NCBI RefSeq assembly: GCF_020360975.1
Contig: NW_025408668.1
Location: forward strand, 6,138,001-6,202,000
Direction of reading: 5' to 3'
DNA length: 64,000 nucleotides
DNA from: Hirsutella rhossiliensis
Lineage: Eukaryota > Ascomycota > Sordariomycetes > Hypocreales > Ophiocordycipitaceae
Made by a program: the position numbers and the translations under genes. The notes beneath the pieces were generated by a model. It did no database searches. It was not told the DNA's origin and saw only the letters and a list, made by a program, of their open reading frames with translations. Position 1 is the first letter of the stretch; every line of letters starts with the position of its first letter. Shown one piece after another: positions 48,653 to 61,479 of the stretch.

Positions 48653-49217
48653 TCTTCTAGTATATAAGTAAAAGCGGAATTTTAGGATATTAAGGAATTA
48701 TATAAGACTACGTAATAGAGGGGAAGAAGGAGTATAAGGTAGGATTTTCAATAGAATTTATTAGTAATATATTAGTATATAGAAGAGGTGTTAAAGTTAA
48801 TAATTCTTTTATCTACTAGCGGACATACTATCTTATATAGATAATTATAGCTGAACGGAAGAACCTTTCGAGACTAGATTTAGGCTGCCGTATAGCCTTA
48901 AGACTAAGGGATTTAGTAATACCTTAAGTATATTAGGAAGTGTCTTAGTTCTACTAATATTCGTGTTTAAAGGAGGTTAGTCGTGCCGGTGTTCTTAATA
49001 GGTTTTAGCTAGTATTCTAAGCTAGCTCTATTTCTTCGATTCCTAATTATACGATAGCCGGCTACCCGTTTAATATATAATAACATATAAAATAACGAGC
49101 GATTCTTACTCTATAATATAGGATCTTATCTATAATTAATATACTACTTATTAGCTTATATAATCGGGAGAGTATATTATAGCTGCTTTATTTATATTAA
49201 GAACACCGTTCCTTATA
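48653..49217 (-). repeat. 5' LTR of the 43-49 kb copia
   Basis: Partner of 43168-43734; 2 bases shorter. The right end CCTTATA is followed by the GTAAT duplication (49218-49222). Confidence 0.96.
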
Positions 49218-52100
49218 GTAATAAAGGATATATTATAGTTATAGCGAAGCCCTATAGTAATCGCCTTATTCTACCGATTTACTATACTATATAACCTCTA
49301 AATCTATAGTACGCTATCTCTTATAAAGGCTATCTTATTAACTAGTCCCTATAGCGCCTTAAAATAATATAAATTACTCTTACGCCCTCCTTTACCTAGC
49401 GAGTACTTAATATAGGTCGGGCTATAGGTATAGATCTATATCGCGCTAGTATAAAAGTTTGCTTCCTTATTAAATAAGGCTAAAAATTACTATTTATCGC
49501 TTAGTAACTACGATATATTTAATATTACTAATTGCTCTACCTAGATTGTATAGAAACCTTCCTAGTCTAGATCCTATCTTATTTATTAGCTTTCTTAGGT
49601 TTAACTAAACGGAGGATATAGGCTAATACGCCGCCCCCTATACTATACCTTAGAAAAGACGCTATTAACGTATCTAATAATACGCTCTTAGTATACTACT
49701 TAATCCTTACTATAGATATCGATAAGTATTAAGCTTAGATACGCGTTTCCCTATAGCTAGAGCAGTCTATAAATATAAAGCGCCCCTTACTTATTAGTCT
49801 TTATAGCGCCGTAATAGTAGCTAATATACCCGAATACTAACTCCTCGCTTACTTTAATATAATTTTCGAAGAATAACGTTATATCTTAGTAAAAGAATTC
49901 GGCCGAGCTTAATAGGTCTAAGATAGCTAGCCGCGTACGTTTAAACGCTATATCGAGGCTTCTTAGAAATACCTCGGCCGCTTTAGGATTATATATATAG
50001 TACGCCGCTAGTCTTAGCTTTACTAGGTTTATAATATTATTTAGGTTAAGCGTAAACTAGATTATAAGCACGCTATAATATAAGATAAGTAACTAGATCT
50101 TATATTATATACTTAGACGGAGTTCCCTTAATATAAGCTACTAGTAGCTATATAGCGGATAGTATCTTAAAAGCTCCTTTATACTATTATTAGTAGTTAT
50201 ACCTAAGCTCTCTCACTCTACCTTAGCTGCCGCTAACCTATCTATAGTAAGCGACTATATAATACGCTCTACCTTAGGGAAATTCTTCCGCGTTACGCTA
50301 AGTATACTAATATAACGATTCCTTAACTATATATCTATATTAAAAACGAGAAACGAGAAGATAGTATACGTCGCGAATCGGCTACTATAGTATTATAGTA
50401 CGATACTAGCCTACGTCCGAAGGCTTATATTCTAAGATAATAAGAGATCTCGCGTAGCCGTCTCTTCTTTAGTAGCTATACTACGCGGATTAACCGACCC
50501 CTCCGGCCCTAGGATAAATTCCTCCGCTAGCTATAGTCCTTTAAATCTAAACGGTAATAGGGTAGGAAAGGTCTTAGCAAAGAACGAGGCGTCTAGCGAG
50601 TCGGCGAATTCCTCTCTACGACTAACGTAAATATATAGCTTATAGATATCTATACTACCTCGACCCGCCCCCGCCGACCTTATCTATGCCCTTAGCCCTA
50701 GCTAGCTATCTTTAGCCCCGTCGCCGCTTATAGTATTATAAGTAAAGCGGAGCTTCTCTACGTCCGATACGTCTAGCGGTCCGTCTAATATAAATATACT
50801 AGAAGAGGTTATCTCGTTAATTATTTTAGCCCTATCTTTAGGCTCGGTATTATTAGTCCTATCCGCTCTATCTTTATTAGATTCTCGACTCGGCCTATTT
50901 AATACGTCTTATCCCTAGTAGAGCTAAGTAAGGACTTCCTTAATCTCCGCCGAACTATCGCTATTTATAGCCCGCTTTATAGGTAGCACGACCTATACTA
51001 TTCGCGTCTTCTCCTACGTAAATAGCTCGTTCTACTTTATACGTCCGTATACTATCGATAGTATACTATATAATAGGGTTCCCTAACTATCTATTTCCGC
51101 CTTATTAATTTTAATATTAGCGTAATAAGGATTATTTTTCTTTAACTAAATAAGCGCTCTCTTAATAACTTAACGCTATACTAATAAGAGACCTAATAAG
51201 TCGTTTAGTACTAGCTTTTCTACGCCCTACTATAAGATATATATCTTATTTATTATTTATAAGAGTAGGTATAAGAGTACCTTTCTCGCTAGCTCCTATA
51301 TATTATTTAGGAATACTATAATATAGCCTTTAACGTATCTTAGATACCTTATAGCCTTCCGCTACCCGCCTAGAATACTATACCTCGTTATAAAGCTATA
51401 ATATAAGTTTAGCGAGATAAGCTTATCCTTAACTAGCGTTAGGCCCTTAAGCTCGTTAGGGAATATATACTTATAGCTAAGGCGACTATAAAGGTAGATA
51501 GCCGGTAATAGGTTCCTACGCCTTAAGTATTAAGTATACTTTATATAAATCGAGACGGACTTATCTTAGGGAAAGTAGCTCTAGTACGTAAATAGCGACT
51601 AGCTGCTTTTTAAAACGCTGCTTAACCTTTATTAGTCTTATATACTCTCCCTTAACTCCCTCCTTATATACTTACGATAGTATATTATATAGGTTATTAT
51701 TAGTAAGGTACTTATATTATAAAACGCTTAATAGAACCTTTATACTATCTATACCTTCCTCTTATATAGTACTAGTATATACTAAGTTTACTTATTAGAT
51801 AGTCTCTCTTTTATAGTAAATTCCTCCTTAAAGTAATATAAGATACTAGCTAATTCCTTTACTTATAACTCTTTCTTCCTTTACCTTAGATAGCCCCCTT
51901 AAATACGTTTTATTAAGGGCCGATTATAGTTAAGGTAGTACGTCCTCTTTCGCTGCTCTATAAGCCGCGAAGGTCTCGCTGCCTTATCTTATCTCGGTCG
52001 ATCTTATTCTTTACCTATAGTCTACTAGGGTAGCCGCGCTATTAACTATCTAGGTAGCTACCTACCCCCTTTTATATCTCCCCTCTCTTTAGGTTAAATT
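49218..52100 (-). pseudogene. Helitron RepHel N-terminal part: DUF6570-like region and HUH Rep domain
   Basis: On the minus strand from about 52000 there is a charged, probably coiled-coil stretch. A DUF6570-like region follows at about 51500-50900, with GVEKLVLNDLLGLLL, NNPYYANIKINKADID and SIVYGRI. The Helitron-like N domain is at about 50400-49250, with FTLNLNNIINLVKLRLAA, SSAEFFYQDITLFFENYI, YYYGAIKTNK, GALYIYRLLQLQGNAYL and ERIIRYVNSVFSK. This domain nicks and joins single-stranded DNA in rolling-circle transposition. The HUH histidines are both changed to Tyr. The frame continues across the copia element into 43162. Bases 49218-49222 are the duplicated target site. Confidence 0.9.
49769..49777 (-). 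other. Decayed HUH metal-binding motif
   Basis: On the minus strand the codons TAT ATT TAT read YIY within GALYIYRLLQL. Helitron Rep proteins have His-x-His here (LHIHxLLWL type), so both CAY codons have become TAY, the expected C-to-T change at CpA. Confidence 0.8.
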
Positions 52101-54622
52101 AGCCGAACTAAGGGCTCCCTAACGTTCTTAGACGGACGCCCGCCGGTCGTTACTAGTCGGCCTTTTCTTCCTAGGTTACTTAGGTATACCTTAGGCCCCT
52201 TTAGCCTCGTCTACGTACTATTATTTTACTTTCTAGACGTGCCGTTCTATATACCCTCTTTAATCCTAATAAGTAATCCGGCCTTATCTAAGGGCGGTCC
52301 GGCCGCGGTCTCTATCTCTTTAGGTCGGATAGGCCTTAGTAAATACTAGCTCCTGTTTCCTAGCCGAAATCTTATTATCGTTATCTATCTTCCTTCTTAG
52401 CGTTTTCTCCTTATACTAACTATTTACTTAATAAGGCCTTTTAGCCTTATCTATATACTACTACTAGGTTACTTAGGCCTAACGGTCTTAGGGCTACTTA
52501 TACCTATAACGGACCAGCTCTTACTATCTAAGCTATTATCTCGCTTAACTAAGGCTTTTAAGGGACTTAGTACTTATAAACTAATAGTAGCCGCTATACT
52601 CTTCTTATTACCTTTAATCCTCCTCTTCTTAAGTAAAATATACTAGTATAAGATTAAGTTATTACCCTCGTACTATAATATACTACTAATAAGTAGCTCT
52701 AGGCTCCTTTTATATAGCTTTATACTTAGCCCTAGTATTATAGCGTTTATATCTATACTTATAGGCTCGTTATATACGTTTATTAGTACTAAACGCCGTG
52801 CTAGCTTTACCTTTATAATACTATCCTATAGATTTAATATTCCCCCGTTACTACCGACTACCTCGCTAACTTCCTTTAAGCGACGCTCCTTTAAGTGCTT
52901 CTACTTATTCTCCCTAAGAGACCTCCTCGACTAGCGCCTACTTAGCCTCGATAAGCTAAAACCTAGATATAGCGTTTACCTATCTTTTATATTCTAGTAC
53001 TTACTTTAGCCCTTTATATATTATACTTAATCTTACCTCTATAATACCGCTCGTTATAGTAACGGCCGCTACTGCTATTACTATCTCGCCTTCTCTTTTT
53101 ATTAATCGAACCTTATAACTAGGATTCTCCCTTATAATAATACTATCTTAACGCTAAAGATCTTTAAATAAATAATAAATTACTAAGCCTTTACTAGGAA
53201 GATTCTCTTAGGTAGTCTTACTTCTTAGTAATAGTACGCTCTACTATATTTAGTATTCTTCTTACTAGCGATTTCCTAAAACCCTATAGTCTTTATTTTA
53301 CTAAGGTAACGTAGTAATACTTATCTATAAGGGGCCCCTCCCCCCTTTCCCCCCCCTTTTTAGACGGCCTTAACTAGCTTATATATAGGAACTAATACTA
53401 TAACCCTATCTTAAGTAACCTTTAACCGCTTTACCCCCGCTTCCTCTAAATCTATTATTATAGTTACGCGTTTAAATAAACGTTATATTAGACTTTCTTT
53501 TTCTTTACTACCTATACTATAGTAAGGAAAGGGGTAACCTTACTATTTAGCTTAGCTTACTTAAACGATAGCTTTTAATACCGTTTTTCCTAGCTTTCCC
53601 CTTAATCTTAATAGTAACGTTTCCTAGACCGCCTCTTTATATTACTTATTTATAGCGTTTAGTACTATATATACTATTCTTCTCCTTATACTTCTTATAG
53701 TAAGGTTACTCGCCCTTCCTATCGTTTTTATAATCCCTTTAAAATATAATAAGCTTATTTACTCTCCGCGTCTTACTTTCCTACTCTATAGTTATAATAG
53801 TCGTTTACGTATAAGATAAAATACTAATTAACCCTACGTAGATATAGTAATATACTATATCTTCCTCTTTACCTTTACCCCTACTATACCTTTAAAGGCC
53901 GCTCGATAGCTAAAGAGGCGCTAGCGGTAAAATGTCTATAATATTCTTTGTTTAGCCGGATTGCCCTTTTAGATTCGCCTACTAAGACGAGTATTATATT
54001 AAAGGCCTTAACGCCGAGACTATAGCCCGCGTCTTCCTACCTCCTCCGTCGTAGTTACTTACTATAGAATATACGCCTCTTCGATCGGATACTAACGACT
54101 CCGCGATATCTATCTTCTTTAGCCTTAAGCTCTTAATTTATAATTAGCTAGTTATCGCCTTTAAATAAACTAAAGAGTAGTTTTTTATAAATAGCTATAT
54201 TTATCCCTACGCCCTTATATAAGAGGTCGATTAACGAGATAGTCTTAAGTTTAACGCTAAAGGCATCCTTCTCTATACTATACCCGCCCTTATTATCCGC
54301 GACTAAGGCTATTAGCTATAAGGACTACTTAATTCCTCTATATATACCTCGAGCACTAAATCTAGCTAAAATAGGCCTTAAGCGTTCTTCCTAGCCTCTT
54401 TACTTTTATAGATAGCTTCTATTATATCCCCCTTATCGTTTCCTTTACTAGCCTTATTATTAGCCCTAGCTACTCCTTACTATAATAGGACCTTTTACTA
54501 GGTCTAGATACTACCTAGCTAAGGTACTATAGCTTCCTTTAGCTTTTAACTTATATTATTCCTAGGATCTTAAATAAGATCCCTTTTAAAGGCTTTTACT
54601 TATTTTAAGTTTTCGTTATTCT
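52101..54622 (-). other. Degraded region upstream of the Helitron gene
   Basis: Parts read as charged, low-complexity protein on the minus strand, for example LKERRLKEVSEVV near 52880 and LVLINVYNEPISIDINAII near 52780-52720. This could be an N-terminal extension of RepHel or a separate small frame in the same transposon. No domain was recognised. A C-rich stretch with runs of six and eight C is at about 53337-53360. The right edge is set by the LTR at 54623. Confidence 0.4.
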
Positions 54623-55250
54623 TACGGGACACCCTATAGTCGATAATCTAAGTACCTAGAACGATATTTACTTCCCTTAAGGAAGTTACCCCTAACTCCC
54701 TAAGGCTCCCCGCGGAAGAAGGAACCTAGAAGCTACCGGGCAAACTCTAGGAAATCACCCGGAATTCTTAGAAATAATAACTAAGCGGATTATATAGACA
54801 TTTTACGGAGATTTCCCTTAAGGATATATTGCACTAGGAATATACTATAATTTCCTAAGTAATAATAGTTCCTTAGGGACTATACTAATATTTCCCTAAG
54901 AAGTTACTATAAGAATATAGTAGGGAAATTATAGAGAAATACCTATGCCTACCTAGGGAAAATACTAGGAAATGCCGCTAATATACCGCACTACTATCGC
55001 ACGATTATAAGTTTAAGATATTACTTAGTTAAAGCCCTAAGTAAGGTCTTACGCTCGCTATAGTATATATAGAGGATAGAGAACCCGCTAGATCTTAGGT
55101 AGGTAGAGAAGAATATAGATAGTTATTACTACTCTTACTTTAACTTATAAGACCGGTAGCTAGTCTATATTTAACGCGCGTAATAACGTATAGTAGCTAG
55201 TCTATATAATACGTTTAATTATATATAGTAGCTAGTCTATTTAATTACCT
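54623..55250 (+). repeat. 5' LTR and leader of the 54.6-64 kb gypsy (right edge uncertain)
   Basis: The first 244 bases are confirmed by the partner LTR. They start TACGGGACACCC and include CTCCCCGCGGAAGAAGGAAC. How far the LTR extends past 54866 cannot be seen, because the partner is cut. The stretch to about 55250 has no coding signal and is the likely remainder of the LTR plus leader. Confidence 0.75.
55156..55245 (+). repeat. Three short direct repeats in the leader
   Basis: The motif GTAGCTAGTCTAT starts at 55156, 55193 and 55228, giving periods of 37 and 35 bases with diverged T/A-rich filler. The position, within the LTR or its border, suggests a promoter or leader repeat of the element; this role is inferred. 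Confidence 0.8.
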
Positions 55251-55399
55251 ATTAGACCTATACCGGATCTAGGTAGACGGTAAGGTTAACGTACTAGCCC
55301 TATACTAAGGGACTAGTATATAATAAATAGTAGTAATTCTAATTCCCCTAAATATCTATTCCCCTAAAGTTTATATCTAGTAGAACGAAAGATAAAGAA

Positions 55400-57100
55400 T
55401 AAGGAAAGGGATAAGTTAACCTTAACCTATAAACCCTAATATCTTCTTAGAAAGAAAGCTCCTACTTACGTACTTACGGATACTAGCTTCTTAATCTCTT
55501 TTTATAGAAGAACTACTTAGGGAACTCTAGATAAAGGTAGAACTTCGACGTATTAAAGCCTAAGTATTATAGAGCTTCTATTAGCGGTTAGAAAGATACC
55601 TATTCCTAGGATATTTCCCGTTAAGTGCCTATAGAAATAGAAGATAGCTAGATCGCCTACCCTAGCGGTAGGAACGACGCCTAAAGGAATTAAGAGCAGA
55701 ACTTCTACGATACGACTTACTAGCTTACCTAGCCGATCGTTAAAGCCTATAGGAATAAATTAATAACCTAGAATACGTTCTAGCGATAAAGTAATATTAG
55801 CTATAAGTAATAGAGCCGCACGGAAATCGGTATAATATAGCTTCCCCTGCCCCGCTTTAACTACCTCTATTAAAAGGATAAAGCCCTAGAAGTTCGCTAA
55901 GAAGTTCGCTAAACTACGACGAATAAAATAGGGAAGAACCTCTAAATAATACTACCCCTAGCGGCACGTTCGCGATAATAACCCCGGCGAACTAGCTAGT
56001 AAGTTTAATTATAGAGGAAGCTCTTATAAGACTACTAGTAAAAGCTATAGTAAGAGAAACTAGGGATAACACTACTATAAACCCTCCTCGAGCACCTATA
56101 GTACGTATTAAACTAAAAGATATAGGGAAGTTTAACCTTGCTAGCCCCTTTAATATAACGTTCGACGTCCTTAAAGAAACTAAGAAAACGATTATATATA
56201 AAAGCGTCGATCGATTTATCGATTCCCTAAAATAGGTAGCTATCCGCGGACCGGAATATACTAATAAACTAGTAATACTAATCCCTAGCTTACTCCGCGA
56301 AACCGCTATTAAATAGTATTCCGGCGATCTTAGCGAGTCCGACTAAGCTATACTTTATACCCTAGACTAGGGATATACCGCCTAGTGCACTAAACTATAA
56401 AAACGCTTCGCTATCTAGCCGGAAGTAGCTTTAAGATCGTTATAAATAGAATAATTTACTACCTTAAATATTATAAATAGAGCCGACTTCCGTAGATAGA
56501 TATTAAAGCTCCGCTAAAAAGTAAAAGTAGCACTATACTTAAAAGAGCACCTTACTATACTAGTTTATTAACGACTAAACGTATTACTATAAGAATTATT
56601 CCGCCGACCTATTAGTCTAGAACTATTTAATACCTAGATTAATAACTATAAGTAACTTATCCTATAGTTAGAAACTAAGCTAACGGTCGGGTTATAGGGG
56701 AAGATAAGCAACGTAGTAAAAGGACGCGTATAAGGCGGGTTACGCGAAACTAAGAACGAGACTATAGTAAACTCTACCCTATCTATAGCTAAACTAACCG
56801 GCTAAAAACCCTAGGAATAAGGATAATTCTAATAGAAAGGAAATATAACGACTATATCGGGATAGAATAATCTACGCCGGATAGATAAGGGCCTAGCACT
56901 AAACTAGTTAACTAGTCCTTAAACCGGACTATAGCCTTAGGATTCGAAACTAAAGGAGGGCTCTTAGGAAAACCTAATTGTTATTAACCTCGCCCGTTAG
57001 CTTTAAGCGGCACTAACCAACGACTAAGGCGGGATTTATCTTTCCTAGGAAATATAATACTAGATCCTATTTACCTAGGATAAAGGGCTAGAAGATAGTA
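55400..57100 (+). pseudogene. Gypsy Gag remnant
   Basis: From about 55900 the frame reads as a mostly helical capsid-like protein, with FNITFDVLKETKKTI and RSLQIEQFTTLNI among recognisable pieces, ending in a Gln/Asn- and Arg-rich tail. A frame upstream (55400-55900) is weaker. TAG and TAA codons interrupt it throughout. Assignment rests on position before a clear pol rather than on a strong motif, and I could not find a zinc knuckle with confidence. Confidence 0.6.
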
Positions 57101-60100
57101 ATACTACCGCTAATATAAGAGAAGAAACTAAAGAAGTAAAAGATAAGATTCTATTTATTCCTAATATAATAGAACTAGAACCTATAAGACTAAGCTATTC
57201 GCCTAGAATACTAAGGAACTAGCTAACTATAAGAGCGGCGCTATAAACCGAAATATTAAATCTATCGAAGCTGTCCCGGTTTACGTATACCTAGATATCT
57301 ATCTTTAGAACTAAAAGCCTAGACTAGCTATTAAACGTATATATAGACTCTAGTATAGCCCGCTCTATAATTAAGGAAGACTAGCTTAACTACTTTAACG
57401 ACGTAACCCTTAATATAACCTAGTAGGTCCTACTATCTAGTATAAGGAAAAGCTAAACTAAGGGTTAAGCGACCTTAATAATAAATATCCTAGGGAAATA
57501 AGGAATAGGATTTAAGGTTAGATAGTTTACTATCGGCGCCTAAGTAGTCTAGACCCTATCTATAGGATTATTACTTAGATAAGATTTCTCGGTACTAAAC
57601 GAAGTTAATATCCTAAATTCTAAGGGAATAATATCTATTAGCTTATACGGTAACCTAATAGTCGTAGCTCGGTTAACCTAATAGGGCTACGCGATCCGTT
57701 ATTAGGTTATATACTAAGCTAACGTTAACGTCCTTATATATAGGATAGAACGCTTACTAGCATAGATTAAGGATATACTAAGGGATCGTAACCTAGTATT
57801 CTTTCTAAGAGACCTATTATTAGCCTATAACTTAATCTAAGGTATAACTTTAGTTACGGCGGTTAATACTACTACTTACCGCGTTAAATTTAAAAAAGGA
57901 TAGCACTTAAGGACGCTAGTAGACCTTAGTAATAAAATATAGTTCTTATAGATCGACCTACCTAAGGAAACCCTAGCTAGGGTAACTCTAACTAAAGAGC
58001 TAGCTATATATAAAACCATAGAATATAGTAACCTATACTAGGTTACTAACCTATTAGTAGAAACCCTAGAGGAAGGGAGCCCTAAGTCCGCTAAAGGGGA
58101 ACTCCCTCTATAGACGTATAGATAGACTCCGAACTATAAGATCGGGATTTTATAAGACTATAGCCTCCTAGAAATAACTACTCTAAAGGACGTTAAAATC
58201 TATAATTAGAACCCCTCGTTTATAGAAAAGATCTAATATACGGTCGCTTCCTTCCTAACCCTATAAAAGGACTAAGGTACTATTAAGGTCTACTTAGACT
58301 ACTATATACGTATTCCGCTAATAGAAAATTAGCACCTATATAAACTAGCGTCTAGGGCTTACCCGCTTAGCTAGAAGGATAAGGCATTAATCGACTAGAC
58401 CTACGAGGACTTATACTAAAAGGGGCGTATAAAATAGGCTATAAAGGTAACCCCGTTCGCTTACCCTATATTCGTAGTCTAGAGAACCGTATATAGTAAC
58501 GAAAAGGGCCGAATAGTAATAGACCTACGCGCTCTTAATAGCGTAGCTATCCTAGACGCCTACCTAATACCGCTCTAAGGAGATATAATTTAGAAGCTAT
58601 AAGGGAAACGCTTTATTTCCGCTATAGACGCTTAGTCTTTCTTTTATTAGTTCCTCGTCTATAAGGAGTATTAGGAAAGGTTTACGGTAATTAGCTATAG
58701 AGGATTAGAACGACTAACGGTGGCCCTAATAAGATATAAGAACTTACCTATATATATCTAAAGATTTATAGACTAAATCCTCTAAGAATATATAGAATAT
58801 TCCTCTAAGTATATTAATAATATCGTAATATACTTAGATATAGAAGATAACTACGTTCGTTACCTCTAAGCTATCTTTTAACTCTTCGTAGACTATAACC
58901 TAGCCCTAGCTAAATCGAAATTATTCCTAGGTTACCTATTTATAGAACTATTAGGATTTTAAGTTAATAGTATTGGCCCAATAAATACTAAAGAATAAGT
59001 ATAGGTATTATAGGATATAGAGTTTCTAAATACCCTATAAGTACTAGAAAAGTAGCTTAGCTTAGTTAACTAGCTATAGTACCTAGTAGCCTACTTCTCT
59101 TAAAGGGTAAAGGCGCTCTAGGTTTAGAAAACAGCAATACTTAAGGAAGTATAAGATAGTTAAGCGCTGCTTAAAGGACTAGTAAGGAATAGATATACCT
59201 CTAAGATAACGTACTAACCTTCCTTAGTAGAAGAATAAGCTTTCTAAGATATTACGAACGCTCTTATAGAACTAACGCGGCTATACTATTTTAACCTACG
59301 ACGGCTATTATTCCTATAAATCGATGCTAGCCGCGAGCTAGGCTTTACGGTAGTAGCCTTCTACCTTATACTAAGGGTAGACTAGAACCTAAGAAGGACC
59401 CCGCCTTAGATAAGTATCTAGCTAATCCTTTACCTTAGTAAACGCCTAACTAGTAAAGAACCTAAATACTAGCCTACTAAACTTAAAGTCGCTTATCTTT
59501 CCTAGGTATATCGGAAGCTCTAGTTATATATTATCTCTACCTTACTATTAAAGGTCGTTATACTAACTAACTACGCCGCTATAAGTATAATCCTAAAGTA
59601 AATATCGCTATTTACTATTAGTATAAAGACTAATAATCGGCTTATACTTACTTTATAGTACCTTAGCTAGTTTCCCTTAAAGGTCTACTATATTCCCGGA
59701 ACTATAAATATCCTTACTAATATACTATCTCGACTACTATCTATAATACCTAGGAAATATAAACCTAGGTAATTAGACCGCGTTTAAGAAGATAAAGCGC
59801 TAGTTAAATACGCGTATATAGTTACGGAATCCTTTATCTAACCTAACCTACGCCGGAAGATCTAGGGAGTATACGCGGAAGAGCCTAAGTAGGCCGGCAT
59901 ACTAAAGTAGCTTAGAAACAATAAGTCCTAGGTCGGTCTCTTATTCGTTTAGCGGGATAGGTTACTCTACTTAGTTAAGTCTAAAGGTCGTTATCGGCTT
60001 TATATCCCTACTATCTACGCTAAGGAAATTATCGCTAACGACTATATATATAAATTTTACCTTAAACGGCGAAGGATATAGGAGGAATTATCCTCTACGT

Positions 60101-61430
60101 TCGCTATTACTAGCCTTAAGAAACTTATCGATAGCTTTATTAATAAGTACGACGCCTATTATAAGAACTAAACCGACCGGTTAAAGGCCCTTAGCGAGTT
60201 AGTCCTAATTATATCCCTAGCCTTACCTTTCTATATAATTACTATAGATTTCGTTATAGGACTCTTAAACGTCCCCGCGGACTAAACTCTATAGATACTA
60301 CCTATTAGGGTCTACTATAATATACTACTAATAGTAACCGATAAGTTCTTAAAAATAAGGCTCCTTATCCTAGGCTACGATTAGTTTACTATAAAAGACT
60401 AAGCTAAGGCACTATTTACTAAGTTAATACGCTATAACTAAGGGATTCTCGCTTAGATTATCTCCGACTAGGACCCTAAGTTCCTTTTAGCGTTCTAGAA
60501 AGGACTATAGATAGCGTATAGGTCTAAGTTACTAGTATCTACGGCTTAGTATCCCTAGACTAACGGCTTATCGGAACGACGTAACTAGGTAGTTAAAACC
60601 GCGCTCTAGTTCTTTATAACCGACTTCCTATCCTATTAATAGGTTAACGCGTTACTACTACTTTAATTTACCCTTAATAACTCTTACTCCTTAGTAATTA
60701 GTACCTCTCTAAGCGAGCTACTAACTAGGATATAGATAGATAATAATAGGCGATACCTTAGAGAAGGCCCCCTATAGATAGATAGGGAGATACTCTAGGA
60801 CTAAGCTAGGATCTCGATCGCTCTAGCTTAGGTAGGAATAAAAAAGTAGTATAACGCGAAATACTAAGTACTAGAGTTTAAGCCTAGAGACTAAGTATAG
60901 CTCTAGCTAGGGAAAGGATATAGCGTAGCTAATAGATAGGTAGTAAAGTTAAAGGAATGCTATATAGGACCGTTTAAAGTCCTTAAGTAGATCGGCTATC
61001 TAGCCTACCGCCTCGACCTAGCTAGATCCCTAAATATCTATAATATTATTTCCGTCGCGTAGCTATAGCTAGCCGAACGACTAAACGCCTAACCCGGCCC
61101 GGAACCTAATACTAACTACTAGGAAGTCGAAAGAATCCTTAACGCTAGAACTTATAGATATAGCTAAGGGACCGCTCGCACGGAATACCTTATTAGCTAG
61201 AAAGGCTAGCTAAGTAGCTATAATTCCTAGGTAGCCGCTAAGGATATTATCGCTAAAGACCTTATCGAAGAATTTACTATATAGGAAGGAGCATTATAAG
61301 GTCGTATTACCTATACCTAGAAGCTCCGCGCGCGCGCCGTATAATAGTATAAGCTACTATAGCTAAGGGAGAAATAATAGTACGTAGTATACGCTATTAC
61401 CGTTCGTTCGCTTAAAAGTCTAGGGATAGG
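57101..61430 (+). pseudogene. Gypsy Pol remnant: protease, RT, RNase H, integrase, chromodomain
   Basis: A protease-like stretch lies at about 57250-57700 (VYIDSSIARSII). Reverse transcriptase is at about 58430-59000, with VIDLRALNSVAIPN, FISAIDAQSFFYQF and KYINNIVIY, where both Asp of YxDD have become Asn. RNase H is at about 59270-59650, with LFLQIDASRELGFTV. Integrase, about 59900-60720, keeps all three acidic regions: TIDFVIGLL near 60245, ISDQDPKF near 60460 and NGLSERRNQ near 60565. A chromodomain is at about 61125-61300 (YQEVERILNARTYRY, then EYLISQKG). TAG stops sit at Trp/Gln sites, with comparatively few other changes. The family resembles fungal gypsy elements with FISxxDAxSFFYQFPV-type reverse transcriptases. 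Confidence 0.93.
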
Positions 61431-61479
61431 TTAACTAGCTAATAAGTATTAATAAGCTGCCCGCGGCGAACGGTAACCT

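Larger units (their letters stand above)
43168..49217 (-). mobile_element. Complete Ty1/copia element in minus orientation
   Basis: LTRs of 567 bases (43168-43734) and 565 bases (48653-49217) flank a Gag-Pol frame read on the minus strand. A perfect target duplication, GTAAT, lies at 43163-43167 and 49218-49222, inside the Helitron gene. The primer-binding site touches the 5' LTR at 48652 and the polypurine tract touches the 3' LTR at 43735. A solo LTR of the same family is at 6258-6825. Confidence 0.96.
33550..52100 (-). mobile_element. Helitron with RepHel gene, split by two copia insertions
   Basis: Three blocks (49218-52100, 42465-43167 and 33550-36174) read in this order on the minus strand as one RepHel protein of roughly 2000 residues once the two copia elements are removed. 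They contain a DUF6570-like N-terminal region, the Helitron-like N domain with the HUH motif, the tyrosine motif, a linker and a PIF1 helicase. Helitrons move by rolling-circle replication using this protein. The two insertions have clean 5-base duplications, so each break point can be placed to the base. All key residues are RIP-altered. The termini (5' TC, 3' CTRR) were not located, so the outer limits are those of the coding signal only. Confidence 0.88.
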
